Assembly: GCA_021299635.1 (NCBI GenBank)
Contig: JAJTFA010000003.1
Coordinates: 242,852-306,851, forward strand
DNA length: 64,000 bases
Direction: 5' to 3'
Source: Sphingobacteriales bacterium
GTDB lineage: Bacteria > Bacteroidota > Bacteroidia > UKL13-3
The position numbers were made by a program, and so were the translations under genes. The notes under the pieces were generated by a model. It was not told where the DNA came from and made no database searches. It was given only the letters and a program-made list of their open reading frames with translations. Of this stretch, positions 25,790 through 34,969 are shown in pieces; the stretch's first letter is position 1, and the number at the start of each line of letters is the position of its first letter.

Positions 25790-26812
25790 ATGAAGATATT
25801 GGTAACAGGCGGAACAGGTTATATCGGATCACATACAGTGGTTGAGTTACAGCAGGAGGGCTACGAGGTGGTGATGATAGATAATTTTGAAAACTCTCAG
25901 CCATTTATTGTTGATCATATTCAAAAAATAACCAGTGTGCGCCCGCATGTAAAACAAGTTGACCTTAGAGATAAAGCAGCTTTGTACGATGTATTTAAGA
26001 CATACTCCGATATTGTTGCCGTTGTGCATTTTGCCGCCTATAAGGCAGTAGGCGAAAGTGTGGCGCATCCGCTTAAATATTATCAGAACAATATTGGTGG
26101 AACCACTAACCTATTAGAAGTGATGCAGGCTCACCGTGTTCATGATATGGTCTTCTCATCTTCATGCACGGTTTACGGTGATGTTGCCAATCCTCCGGTA
26201 GATGAATCTGCACCGGTAGTAAAAGCCAACTCACCATATGGCAATACCAAGAAGATATGTGAAGAGATATTGCAGGACCAAACAGCAACTGCTAACCTGC
26301 GTGTGGTTTCATTGCGTTATTTTAATCCGGTAGGTGCACACGACAGTGCATTGCTTGGAGAATTGCCTGTTGGTGTTCCCAATAACCTGGTGCCATTTAT
26401 CACACAAACAGCTATAGGTAAAAGGCAAAAACTTACCGTGTTTGGTGATGATTACCCTACAGCAGATGGCACTTGCATCAGAGATTATATTCATGTAGTA
26501 GATTTGGCCAAGGCACACGTGGCAGCTATTTCATATCTAAAAAAGCAAGCAGCAACAAACGGTTATTATGTATTTAATATCGGCACAGGAAAAGGCAACT
26601 CGGTAATGGAGGTTATTCGCTCATTTGAGAAAGTAAGCGGTACAAAACTCCATTATGAAATTGGTCCTCGCAGGGCGGGTGATGTGGTACAGATATATGC
26701 AGTATGCAATAAAGCACAACATGAATTGGGATGGAAAGCCTCACGCGATCTGGATAACTGTATGCAAACAGCGTGGCATTGGGAACAGCAACTAAAAAAT
26801 TTAAATTTATAA
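25790..26812 (+). CDS. galE: UDP-glucose 4-epimerase
   Basis: A 340-residue extended short-chain dehydrogenase that interconverts UDP-glucose and UDP-galactose (or the GlcNAc pair). It has the NAD motif VTGGTGYIGSHTVVEL (residues 4-19), DLRD near 59, FAAYKAVGESV, the catalytic serine/threonine region FSSSCTVYGD, the Y-x3-K pair in SPYGNTKKICEE near 150, and RYFNPVGAH. The C-terminal GRRAGDVVQIYA matches the UDP-binding loop. It is the first gene of a co-directional surface-sugar block (galE, rfbB, rfbA, PGI/PMI, CpsB-like). Confidence 0.95.
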   Translation: MKILVTGGTGYIGSHTVVELQQEGYEVVMIDNFENSQPFIVDHIQKITSVRPHVKQVDLRDKAALYDVFKTYSDIVAVVHFAAYKAVGESVAHPLKYYQNNIGGTTNLLEVMQAHRVHDMVFSSSCTVYGDVANPPVDESAPVVKANSPYGNTKKICEEILQDQTATANLRVVSLRYFNPVGAHDSALLGELPVGVPNNLVPFITQTAIGKRQKLTVFGDDYPTADGTCIRDYIHVVDLAKAHVAAISYLKKQAATNGYYVFNIGTGKGNSVMEVIRSFEKVSGTKLHYEIGPRRAGDVVQIYAVCNKAQHELGWKASRDLDNCMQTAWHWEQQLKNLNL

Positions 26813-26828
26813 GCTTAAGTTTATTTGT

Positions 26829-27893
26829 ATGATGACAACAGGAAAGAGCATATTAATTACCGGAGGAGCAGGATTTATAGGCTCACACGTAGTGCGTTTG
26901 TTTGTAAACAAGTATCCCGATTATGAGATTTTTAATCTGGATAAATTAACCTATGCAGGCAACTTGGCCAATATTGCTGATGTAGCAAACAAGCCCAACT
27001 ACAACTTTATTAAAGCAGATATAGTAGATGCTGCTCAAATCAATACGTTGTTTGAAACGCACCGATTTGATGCCGTGATTCACCTTGCTGCTGAAAGCCA
27101 TGTGGATCGCAGCATTACCAATCCAATGGATTTTGTGATGACCAATGTGGTGGGTACGGTTAATTTACTCAATGCGTTTAAAAATTTATGGAAGGGCGCA
27201 TATGAAGGAAAATTGTTTTATCATGTGAGTACAGATGAGGTGTACGGAAGTTTGCACGATGGTGGATTTTTTCTGGAAACAACGCCTTATGATCCACAAT
27301 CACCTTACTCAGCTTCTAAAGCAAGTTCTGATCATTTCGTAAGAGCTTACCATAACACTTACAAAATTCCGGTGGTGCTCAGTAACTGTTCAAATAACTA
27401 CGGGCCTAATCAATTTCCAGAAAAACTCATTCCGCTATTTATCAATAATATCCGCCATAACAAGCCACTGCCTGTTTACGGTAAAGGAGAGAACGTGCGT
27501 GACTGGCTCTATGTAATTGACCATGCCCGGGCTATCGATGATGTGTTTCATAAAGGTAAAACCGGAGAAACATATAATATTGGTGGCTTCAACGAATGGA
27601 AGAATCTTGATTTGGTGAAAGTGATTTGTAAAACCATGGATGAGAAATTAGGAAGACCTGCGGGTGAATCAGAGAAACTGATTACTTATGTAACAGATCG
27701 TGCCGGACACGACTTGCGCTATGCCATCGATTCAACTAAAATCATGAAAGAACTTGGCTGGCAACCATCACTGCAGTTTGAAGAAGGTATTGCCAAAACA
27801 ATTGATTGGTATCTGTCAAACCAGCAGTGGATGGATGAAGTAACCAGTGGAGATTATCAGAAGTATTACGAAAATATGTACGCGAAACGATAA
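26829..27893 (+). CDS. rfbB: dTDP-glucose 4,6-dehydratase
   Basis: A 354-residue NAD-dependent dehydratase that turns dTDP-glucose into the 4-keto-6-deoxy sugar on the way to rhamnose and other deoxysugars. Motifs: ITGGAGFIGSHVVRLF, NLDKLTYAGNLANI, HLAAESHVDRSI, the catalytic threonine-aspartate-glutamate HVSTDEVYGS near 137, and Y-x3-K in SPYSASKASSDHF near 163, then SNNYGPNQFPEKLIP and VRDWLYVIDHARA. The gap to galE is 16 bases and to rfbA 3 bases, so the three are one operon. rfbC and rfbD are not in the window. Confidence 0.97.
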   Translation: MMTTGKSILITGGAGFIGSHVVRLFVNKYPDYEIFNLDKLTYAGNLANIADVANKPNYNFIKADIVDAAQINTLFETHRFDAVIHLAAESHVDRSITNPMDFVMTNVVGTVNLLNAFKNLWKGAYEGKLFYHVSTDEVYGSLHDGGFFLETTPYDPQSPYSASKASSDHFVRAYHNTYKIPVVLSNCSNNYGPNQFPEKLIPLFINNIRHNKPLPVYGKGENVRDWLYVIDHARAIDDVFHKGKTGETYNIGGFNEWKNLDLVKVICKTMDEKLGRPAGESEKLITYVTDRAGHDLRYAIDSTKIMKELGWQPSLQFEEGIAKTIDWYLSNQQWMDEVTSGDYQKYYENMYAKR

Positions 27894-27896
27894 ACT

Positions 27897-28757
27897 ATGA
27901 AAGGAATAATATTAGCCGGAGGAAGCGGCACCCGTTTGCATCCGCTTACACTTGCTGTAAGTAAACAACTCATGCCTGTCTATGATAAACCCATGATTTA
28001 TTATCCGCTCAGCACGCTGATGCTGGCAGGTATAAACGAGATATTAATTATTTCTACACCGCATGATTTACCAGGATTTAAAAAATTGCTGGGAGATGGC
28101 TCACAGGTGGGTTGTCGCTTTGAGTATGCCGAACAGCCTAGCCCCGATGGTTTGGCGCAGGCATTTATTATAGGCGAAAAATTTGTTGGTGATGATAAGG
28201 TAGCATTGATTTTAGGGGATAATATTTTCTTTAGCTCAGGATTAAGTAAATTATTAAAGGACAATAACAATCCGGATGGAGGTGTGGTATTTGCCTACCA
28301 TGTTAGCGATCCTGAGCGCTATGGTGTAGTTGAGTTTAACGAACAGATGAATGCAATCAGTATTGAAGAAAAACCAGTAAATCCCAAATCTAATTATGCA
28401 GTACCGGGTTTATATTTTTATGATAACTCGGTTATTGAAATTGCAAAAAATATTAAGCCTTCCCCACGTGGAGAACTTGAAATTACTGATGTAAACAGAG
28501 TGTATTTGGAACAAGGCAAACTAAAAGTAGGCGTATTGCAGCGCGGCACGGCCTGGCTTGATACAGGTACTTTTGCATCGCTTATGCAGGCCGGTCAGTT
28601 TGTACAAGTTATTGAAGAAAGGCAAGGTCTTAAAATTGGTTGTATTGAAGAGATAGCTTATAAAAACGGCTGGATAACCAAAGAGAAATTAAAAGAAGAA
28701 GCTACTAAACTGCTAAAAAGCGGCTATGGACAATATTTATTAAATCTTATAAAGTAA
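27897..28757 (+). CDS. rfbA: glucose-1-phosphate thymidylyltransferase
   Basis: A 286-residue nucleotidyltransferase making dTDP-glucose from glucose-1-phosphate and dTTP, the step before RfbB. The nucleotide loop [16 protein letters not shown] is at residues 3-18; further landmarks are [47 protein letters not shown], the [20 protein letters not shown] block and GTAWLDTGT. The order rfbB-rfbA with a 3-base gap implies coupled expression. Confidence 0.97.
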   Translation: MKGIILAGGSGTRLHPLTLAVSKQLMPVYDKPMIYYPLSTLMLAGINEILIISTPHDLPGFKKLLGDGSQVGCRFEYAEQPSPDGLAQAFIIGEKFVGDDKVALILGDNIFFSSGLSKLLKDNNNPDGGVVFAYHVSDPERYGVVEFNEQMNAISIEEKPVNPKSNYAVPGLYFYDNSVIEIAKNIKPSPRGELEITDVNRVYLEQGKLKVGVLQRGTAWLDTGTFASLMQAGQFVQVIEERQGLKIGCIEEIAYKNGWITKEKLKEEATKLLKSGYGQYLLNLIK

Positions 28758-28770
28758 ACATCAGAATATT

Positions 28771-29751
28771 ATGAGTAATGCACAACACGAAGCGTTAAGA
28801 AAATTCAATTATCAGATTTCATTTGCATTGAGCCATTATAAACCTCATGGCTTATCAGCATCTTCATACAACAATATAGTTATTGGCGGACTTGGCGGTT
28901 CTGGTATAGGTGGCCGCATTGTAAAGTCATTGTTTGCCAATTCTTGTCCGGTTTCGGTAGAGTGTATTGCAGACTATAGCTTGCCTGCTTATGTAAACGA
29001 AAAGTCATTGGTTATACTCGGTTCATATTCGGGTAATACAGAAGAAACGCTGCAGATGTTTGAAGAAACTGTAAAGCGGGGCAGCAAAATACTTATACTC
29101 ACTTCAGGTGGCAAATTGGGAGAATTAGCTGCCGTACATCAGCTGCACAATTATCATATCGAGCCGGGGTTCCAACCACGCATGGCACTTGGTTTCTCAT
29201 TAACATACCTTATTCAAATTTTTAATGAGTTAACCGGGAAGTCAGCTCAAACCGGATTAGAAAATATGGCTTCATTATTTGAAGACAACAAACCTTATGA
29301 AGATGAGGCCACGGAATTATTTGAAGTAATTAAACCAAAAGTAAAGAGCAAGCTGGTGGTTTTAACAGATGGTTTGCTTGAGCCCATAGGTATTCGTTTT
29401 GCGCAACAGGTCCAGGAAAATGCAAAGCATGAGTGTTTTCAGCATTCATTGCCTGAAATGAACCACAATGTTATTGAGTCGTACTACGGGCAACTTGATA
29501 CCGTTTTTATCATGCTGGATTCTATGCAAAATGAACGCGTTACTTCCAGATTCGAGTTCTTGAATAGCTTGCTTGCGGTGGAGTATAACAAGGTGGTACA
29601 TATGGAGCTGGCAGATTTTACCTATCACAGCATTTATAAACTCATTCATCGCCTCGACTGGTTATCACTTTTTATTGCCGATCACCGCAAGGTAGATTCA
29701 CTCAATGTTCCAAATATTGCATCCCTAAAAGAGTTTCTAGAGAACGCTTAG
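28771..29751 (+). CDS. SIS-domain phosphoglucose/phosphomannose isomerase-type protein
   Basis: A 326-residue protein with the fold of the bifunctional phosphoglucose/phosphomannose isomerases: a first SIS domain (VIGGLGGSGIGGRIVKSL near 38, GSYSGNTEET near 87) and a second with the conserved histidine region LPEMNHNVIESYYG near 228. This family interconverts fructose-6-phosphate with glucose- or mannose-6-phosphate. Its place after rfbA (13 bases) suggests it feeds sugar phosphates to the nucleotide-sugar enzymes. Substrate choice is not shown by the sequence. Confidence 0.88.
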   Translation: MSNAQHEALRKFNYQISFALSHYKPHGLSASSYNNIVIGGLGGSGIGGRIVKSLFANSCPVSVECIADYSLPAYVNEKSLVILGSYSGNTEETLQMFEETVKRGSKILILTSGGKLGELAAVHQLHNYHIEPGFQPRMALGFSLTYLIQIFNELTGKSAQTGLENMASLFEDNKPYEDEATELFEVIKPKVKSKLVVLTDGLLEPIGIRFAQQVQENAKHECFQHSLPEMNHNVIESYYGQLDTVFIMLDSMQNERVTSRFEFLNSLLAVEYNKVVHMELADFTYHSIYKLIHRLDWLSLFIADHRKVDSLNVPNIASLKEFLENA

Positions 29752-29756
29752 TGTTT

Positions 29757-30503
29757 ATGGGATTATTTGGCAGCCTTTTTAAAAATACTCCTAAACTTGC
29801 CGACCGCAATTTTATAAATCCTATCACAACGGAGTTTCACTCACATTTGCTTCCTGCAATAGATGATGGTGTTCGTACATTTGACGAAAGTCTTATTGTG
29901 CTTGAAGCTATGGCCCAAATGGGCTATAGAAAAGTGATTACTACTCCGCATATCATGGGTGATTTTTATAAGAATGGTTTTCACAATATTCCTGAACTTA
30001 GTAATCAACTGCAGTTAAAATTGAAGGAAAATAATATTCCCATCGAGTTACATGCAGCGGCAGAATACATGGTGGATGATGCCTTTGAAGTAAAAATTAA
30101 AAATAATGAGCTACTTTGCTTTGGCGACAAGTATGTGCTGGTGGAGTTACCTTTTACTGAAGAGCCTGCCAACTTTAAACAAGTGTTGTTTGATCTACAG
30201 GTAAATGGTTACAAGCCGGTTTTGGCGCATCCTGAGCGTTATGGTTATATGGCCCAGCGTAAATCAAAATACGAGGAGTTTCATGAGGCCGGAATATTTT
30301 TTCAGTTGAATTTGTTTTCCATTTTGGGGTATTATTCTAAAGAAGTTCAAAAAACAGCTGAATGGCTTATCTCCAATAAAATGGTTCATCTGGTGGGTTC
30401 AGATACCCATGGCCCAGGTCATATAGAGGTTTTTCGCGCAGCAGTTCGCACTCAGCGCTACCAAAAACTTTGTGAATTACCCTTGCTTAATAATGCACTT
30501 TAG
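29757..30503 (+). CDS. CpsB/CapC-type tyrosine-protein phosphatase (PHP family)
   Basis: A 248-residue metal-dependent PHP-family phosphatase of the CpsB/Wzb-unrelated type that regulates capsule or exopolysaccharide export by dephosphorylating a tyrosine kinase. Metal-site motifs: FHSHLLPAIDDGVRTFDESL near 26-45, TTPHIM near 66, AHPERYGY near 155, and VGSDTHGPGH near 214. A GTG at 29751 overlapping the previous stop is an alternative start; the ATG at 29757 is preferred. The gene closes the surface-sugar block, and no Wzc-type kinase is visible in the window. Confidence 0.9.
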   Translation: MGLFGSLFKNTPKLADRNFINPITTEFHSHLLPAIDDGVRTFDESLIVLEAMAQMGYRKVITTPHIMGDFYKNGFHNIPELSNQLQLKLKENNIPIELHAAAEYMVDDAFEVKIKNNELLCFGDKYVLVELPFTEEPANFKQVLFDLQVNGYKPVLAHPERYGYMAQRKSKYEEFHEAGIFFQLNLFSILGYYSKEVQKTAEWLISNKMVHLVGSDTHGPGHIEVFRAAVRTQRYQKLCELPLLNNAL

Positions 30504-30541
30504 CTATTCATAAACGGGCAAGGCCGCATACCCAAATATAT

Positions 30542-30572
30542 TTTGAACGAGCTAAACCTCCGGGTAAGTTTG
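30542..30572 (+). promoter_or_regulatory. textbook Bacteroidota promoter (TTTG-N19-TAAGTTTG) of TonB receptor operon
   Basis: TTTG (30542-30545), exactly 19 bases, then TAAGTTTG (30565-30572), both perfect to the consensus. It lies 35 bases before the start of the TonB receptor at 30608 and separates it from the surface-sugar block upstream. Confidence 0.9.
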
Positions 30573-30607
30573 ATTGTTAATATGTCATTCAATTTTCAAA
30601 CTTCTTT

Positions 30608-33013
30608 ATGAAACAGAAAATACCCTTTTTATTTTTAATAAGCATATGCTTTTCTTTTGATGTCGCTGCTCAGAAAAAAATACCTGTAAATGGATATCTG
30701 AAAGATGCTAAAACCGGTGAGGAACTCATCGGTGCAACCATACTTGTTAAAGAAAACAATGCAGGTGTACTGAGTAATGAATATGGATATTATTCTATTA
30801 GTTTATTACCCGGTAAATACACACTGATTTGCCAGTATATTGGCTATGAAAGCCAAACCAAAACAATTGATTTAACAGAACCAATTAAGCTTAGTTTTGA
30901 AATGGTTCCAGTAGGAAAAGAGCTCAAAGAGGTTAATGTAACGGCAGAGCGCAAGGATGAAAATGTGAAGCGCAATGAGATGTCTGTTAACCGGCTTGAT
31001 ATCAAAACCATTAGTAAGATACCCGCATTGCTTGGGGAAGTAGATTTGGTGAGAAGCATACAATTACTTCCCGGAGTAAGCACAGTTGGCGAAGGCGCAT
31101 CAGGATTTAATGTAAGGGGAGGGAGCATAGATCAGAATATGATCTTGTTGGATGAAGCCCCGGTGTATAATTCATCACACTTATTTGGCATTTTCTCCGT
31201 GTTTAACCCGGATGCAGTGAAGGATGTGAAATTATATAAAGGTGGTATCAATGCAAAATATGGAGGAAGGCTTTCTTCCATTTTGGATGTGCGCTTAAAG
31301 GAAGGCAATAAAAAAGAGTTTGCTGCACAGGGTGGTATAGGTATTATCTTCTCAAGGCTCACACTTGAAGGGCCTCTATATAAAGATAAAGGCTCCTTTA
31401 TTGTTGCAGGCAGAAGAAGTTATGGTGATGTGCTTGCTGCCCCATTTCTAATGAACAATCCGGATTTTAAGGGATTAAAATTATATTTTTATGATTTAAC
31501 CATGAAAGCCAATTACAGTATTGGGCAAAAGGATAAATTATTTATTTCCGGTTATTTAGGTCGCGATGTATTTGGGGTTGATGAATTTGGTTTTAACTGG
31601 GGTAATGCCACCTTAACCACACGATGGAATCATTTATTCAGTAATAAATTGTTTAGCAACACCACAGCATTTTACAGCAATTATGATTATGGTATTGGTG
31701 CCAGTGTTATTGGTTCAAGAGATGGGTTTAACTGGACATCGAGTATAATTAATTACAGCATAAAGCAAGACTTCACCTGGTATCTCAATAATAAAAATAC
31801 ATTAAACCTGGGTGGACAGGCTATCTATTATACATTCAAACCCGGCAAGGCTACCTTTAAAAGTGAGGGTGCAGAGCAGCGCATAGAATTAGCCGATAAA
31901 TATGCGTTAGAAAACGCACTCTATATATCCAATGAGCAAACCATTAATAGCAGATGGTCGCTTACCTATGGTTTGCGATTCTCTTCCTATCATTACCTTG
32001 GAAAAGGTGTAAGGCAAAATTATACCGACAGTTTTACCATTTTTGGTCGTGAACTGGAAAGTACAGACAGCTTCTATACATTAGAAAGCATACAAACCTA
32101 TCCTAATCTTGAGCCTCGTTTATCTGTGAAATATGAAATTGATGCAGCCAGCAGCATCAAGGCAAGTTATATGCGAACAGCGCAATACCTGCATCTTATT
32201 TCCAATACAGCGGCCTCTATTCCACTGGATGTTTGGACGCCCAGCACCAATAATATCAAACCACAATTATCTGATCAGGTAGCGCTGGGCTATTTCAGAA
32301 ATTTTGGTGCAGCTGATGATTATGAAACATCTGTGGAGGTATATTACAAGTCCATGCAAAACCAAATTGATTATATAGATGGCGCTGATTTATTACTGAA
32401 TCCTTTCCTTGAGGGGCAGTTACTTAATGGCAAAGGCAGGGCATATGGGGCTGAGTTTTACGTAAAGAAAAATACAGGTAAACTCACCGGCTTTATCAGC
32501 TATACCATTGCCCGCACAGAGCGACAGGTAGAAAGAGTAAATAATAATGAATGGTATCCAACCCGTTTTGATAAGCTACACAACTTAAATATTATTGGAA
32601 GTTATGAATTAAGTTCTCGCTGGACATTGAATGGAAACTTGATTTATGGAAGCGGAACACCGGTGAACCTGCCTTCTAATAAATTTATATTTGAGGGTTT
32701 TGGAGTGCCTCATAACCCAAATGCACCAAGAAATAATGTACGTATTCCTGATTTCTTAAGAGTTGATATTACGGCCAGTGTAAAAAGTAAGCCACACAAT
32801 AAGCCCCAGGAATTACCGAAATCATTTTTTAAGCGCATGAAGTATACATATGAGTGGGAGATTGTATTTGGTGTATATAATTTACTGGGCAGGCGCAATC
32901 CTTTTGCTGTATATCCGCGTATAGCTGAGAATTCAAACTATGTTACAGAAATGGTACAGTTCTCCATGTTTGCATTTCCTATACCAGCATTTACTTATAA
33001 TTTTAAATTCTAA
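30608..33013 (+). CDS. TonB-dependent receptor with N-terminal carboxypeptidase-like domain
   Basis: An 801-residue outer-membrane transporter. A signal peptide ends near residue 21 (CFSFDVAAQ). Residues ~27-110 form the carboxypeptidase-regulatory-like domain (VNGYLKDAKTGEELIGATI, GYYSISLLPGKYTLICQYIG). The plug domain follows: LLPGVSTVGEGASGFNVRGG, QNMILLDEAPVYNSSHLFG and VKLYKGGINAKYGGRLSS. The rest is a 22-strand barrel ending in a Phe (FTYNFKF). The gene is followed after 6 bases by a DUF4249 lipoprotein, a pair that recurs in Bacteroidota and probably forms a SusCD-like uptake unit. The substrate is unknown. It has its own strong promoter at 30542-30572. Confidence 0.93.
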   Translation: MKQKIPFLFLISICFSFDVAAQKKIPVNGYLKDAKTGEELIGATILVKENNAGVLSNEYGYYSISLLPGKYTLICQYIGYESQTKTIDLTEPIKLSFEMVPVGKELKEVNVTAERKDENVKRNEMSVNRLDIKTISKIPALLGEVDLVRSIQLLPGVSTVGEGASGFNVRGGSIDQNMILLDEAPVYNSSHLFGIFSVFNPDAVKDVKLYKGGINAKYGGRLSSILDVRLKEGNKKEFAAQGGIGIIFSRLTLEGPLYKDKGSFIVAGRRSYGDVLAAPFLMNNPDFKGLKLYFYDLTMKANYSIGQKDKLFISGYLGRDVFGVDEFGFNWGNATLTTRWNHLFSNKLFSNTTAFYSNYDYGIGASVIGSRDGFNWTSSIINYSIKQDFTWYLNNKNTLNLGGQAIYYTFKPGKATFKSEGAEQRIELADKYALENALYISNEQTINSRWSLTYGLRFSSYHYLGKGVRQNYTDSFTIFGRELESTDSFYTLESIQTYPNLEPRLSVKYEIDAASSIKASYMRTAQYLHLISNTAASIPLDVWTPSTNNIKPQLSDQVALGYFRNFGAADDYETSVEVYYKSMQNQIDYIDGADLLLNPFLEGQLLNGKGRAYGAEFYVKKNTGKLTGFISYTIARTERQVERVNNNEWYPTRFDKLHNLNIIGSYELSSRWTLNGNLIYGSGTPVNLPSNKFIFEGFGVPHNPNAPRNNVRIPDFLRVDITASVKSKPHNKPQELPKSFFKRMKYTYEWEIVFGVYNLLGRRNPFAVYPRIAENSNYVTEMVQFSMFAFPIPAFTYNFKF

Positions 33014-33019
33014 TCAATC

Positions 33020-34051
33020 ATGAAAAAATCAACTTTATATCTGGTTATGATGATGAGCATTGGCCTTTTTAATGCTTGTATTGACCCGATTGATGTAGAT
33101 GCAGGTGAAGGTGAATCACAGTATGTTATTGAAGGTATGATTGTGTATGATCCGGAAGACCCCAATAAGCTAATAAAGGATACGATCAAAATATCTCGCT
33201 CGGTACCTTATTTATTTAATGGGGAACCCGAGCGTGTTATCAATGCTACAGTAGCAATTATTGATACAGCCGGGGGGGCAGTGAATATCGACATATGCAA
33301 TCACGTTGGCAATGGCAATTATATTACTACTACAACTGTACCTCAGCCAAACCGCAGCTATATACTTCTGGTAAGATTACCTGAAGGCGATACACTCATC
33401 TCTCAGTCACGTATCAACAGACCGGTTATTTTTCATCCTGATAGTTTTTATACAAGGGTATTAACTGATCGTGCAAGTGGGCCCGGAGGTGCTATTCCTG
33501 AAGGTGTTGGATATGTAGAGATGAAGCCGATTGATCCTGCAGGATTAGGTGATAGCTACCGATTGAAGTACTATGTGAAAAGAAATCCTGTTGCTGAAAA
33601 TCCTTATCTAAAAAAAGATGGCACAAATTGGAAATTCTATAATGATTTGAAAAATTTTTATGTGGTGAGTGAATCTACGAGTGGAGAGAATTCTCCCAAC
33701 GCGCAAATTGAAATTGAATCCAGTTTTAATTTCCCGCTGAGGTATGCCATAAATTTTGTTGAGGAAGGCGATGGTGGAACTGCTTTCACACCTAGCTTTT
33801 ATCCCGGAGATTCAATCAAGGTTGAGGTTTACAGTGTTACACGTGAGCAGTTATTCTTTTATGTGAGGTTAAAGCAGGAATTAACAAATGGAACCGGTGG
33901 AGGATTCTCTGGTTTATTCGCTGCTCCAGTAGGTAATGTGCCCAGTAATATTTTACCACTAAATCCAAATTCCAAAGTAAGGGTATTGGGCTGGTTTGGT
34001 GCAGCACATAAGATTACACGCAGAGCTAAAATGGTTGATTTTAAATTTTAG
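33020..34051 (+). CDS. DUF4249 lipoprotein, partner of the TonB receptor
   Basis: A 343-residue lipoprotein with lipobox LFNAC (Cys near residue 20) and acidic residues after it, which in Bacteroidota favours surface exposure. The body matches DUF4249: ESQYVIEGMIVYDPEDPNKLIKDTIKISR near 35, then beta-sandwich strands (NATVAIIDTAGGAV, SYILLVRLPEGDTLIS), DSIKVEVYSVTREQLFFYVRL near 270, and a final NVRVLGWFG-type strand (KVRVLGWFGAAH). Family function is unknown; the fixed pairing with a TonB receptor suggests a substrate-binding or plug-lid role. It is coupled to the receptor gene by a 6-base gap. Confidence 0.88.
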   Translation: MKKSTLYLVMMMSIGLFNACIDPIDVDAGEGESQYVIEGMIVYDPEDPNKLIKDTIKISRSVPYLFNGEPERVINATVAIIDTAGGAVNIDICNHVGNGNYITTTTVPQPNRSYILLVRLPEGDTLISQSRINRPVIFHPDSFYTRVLTDRASGPGGAIPEGVGYVEMKPIDPAGLGDSYRLKYYVKRNPVAENPYLKKDGTNWKFYNDLKNFYVVSESTSGENSPNAQIEIESSFNFPLRYAINFVEEGDGGTAFTPSFYPGDSIKVEVYSVTREQLFFYVRLKQELTNGTGGGFSGLFAAPVGNVPSNILPLNPNSKVRVLGWFGAAHKITRRAKMVDFKF

Positions 34052-34104
34052 GGATTATTTTTTAAATGCAGCCAATGCTATAATCTATCTAACTTCTAAC
34101 TTCA

Positions 34105-34123
34105 CTTGGCTAAAGGCTAACCG
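34105..34123. repeat. GGCTAAAGGCTAA token repeat
   Basis: CTTGGCTAAAGGCTAACCG contains the GGCTAA unit twice and looks like a short cousin of the arms around the four-helix-bundle gene. It is preceded by AACTTCTAACTTC. It lies in the 154-bp gap between the DUF4249 gene and the LytTR regulator gene. Confidence 0.45.
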
Positions 34124-34205
34124 TTGAATTTATGAATATTGAAATTTAAATGTGAGGTGAGAAGCTGCATACATGCAATCCCCAACGCACAAATCTCAAC
34201 CATCT

Positions 34206-34967
34206 TCATCTATCCAGCCATTTCTTAAACTCAGGAGCTCGTTCCCTGCTTACGGTTACTTCTTCATCCGGTGATGGAGACAGTTCAACCTTTAGCTTTC
34301 CGTTAAAGTAGCTATGTACACTTTGTATACTCTTATAGGATGCAATACAACCTCTGTTTAGTTGAAAGAAATCTATTTCCGGTAGCTGCGGCAATAGTTG
34401 ATCCAACGATTCATCCATCACATATTTTTGTTTCTGCATGGTAAGCATATACACACTCTTATCTGCCGCATAGAAGCAGGAAATATCTGATAGGGGAACA
34501 GAGATCCATTTGGTGCCTACCTTTAAAAGGAACCTGTTTTTTACTGCCGCTGTGGTAGGTTTTTGTAATTGTTTCAGTAGTTCAGTTAAATCTGGTAAAT
34601 GAGTTTTGCTATTATATAGCTGTTTAAATTTCTCTATGGCTTGTTTCAGTAAATCGGCATCAACGGGTTTGAGTAGGTAATCAATGCTGTTTACCTTAAA
34701 CGCCTGCAATGCAAATTCATCATAGGCGGTAGTAAATATTACCGGGCATTTAATCTGTATGCGGTTAAAAATTTCAAAGCTTCTGCCATCAGCCAGTTCA
34801 ATATCCATGAAAGCCAATTCAGCTTGTGGATTTTTTGCAAATAACTCAACTGCAGACTCAATGCTATCAGCAGTTCCAATAATATCTGCTTCTGGTTCTA
34901 CTTTTCTAATTAGCTTTTGCAACCTTGTTAACGCAGGTGTCTCGTCTTCAATAATAATTACTCTCAT
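34206..34967 (-). CDS. LytTR-family response regulator
   Basis: A 253-residue response regulator: receiver domain (residues 1-120) with acidic pocket IIIEDET, phosphorylatable Asp55 in FMDIELADG, and the lysine in YLLKPVD near 106; then a LytTR DNA-binding domain (residues ~150-250) reading KVGTKWISVPLSDISCFYAAD, VMDESLDQLLPQL, FFQLNRGCIASYKSIQ and VTVSRERAPEFKKWL. The sensor kinase gene ends 2 bases upstream, so the two form a two-component operon. Regulated genes are not known; the neighbouring TonB receptors are reasonable candidates. Confidence 0.95.
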   Translation of the reverse strand: MRVIIIEDETPALTRLQKLIRKVEPEADIIGTADSIESAVELFAKNPQAELAFMDIELADGRSFEIFNRIQIKCPVIFTTAYDEFALQAFKVNSIDYLLKPVDADLLKQAIEKFKQLYNSKTHLPDLTELLKQLQKPTTAAVKNRFLLKVGTKWISVPLSDISCFYAADKSVYMLTMQKQKYVMDESLDQLLPQLPEIDFFQLNRGCIASYKSIQSVHSYFNGKLKVELSPSPDEEVTVSRERAPEFKKWLDR

Positions 34968-34969
34968 GA

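Noticed and set aside
25790..30503. A complete rhamnose or capsule locus.
   Set aside because: rfbC, rfbD, flippase, polymerase and the Wzc-type kinase are absent, so only precursor supply and one phosphatase can be supported.
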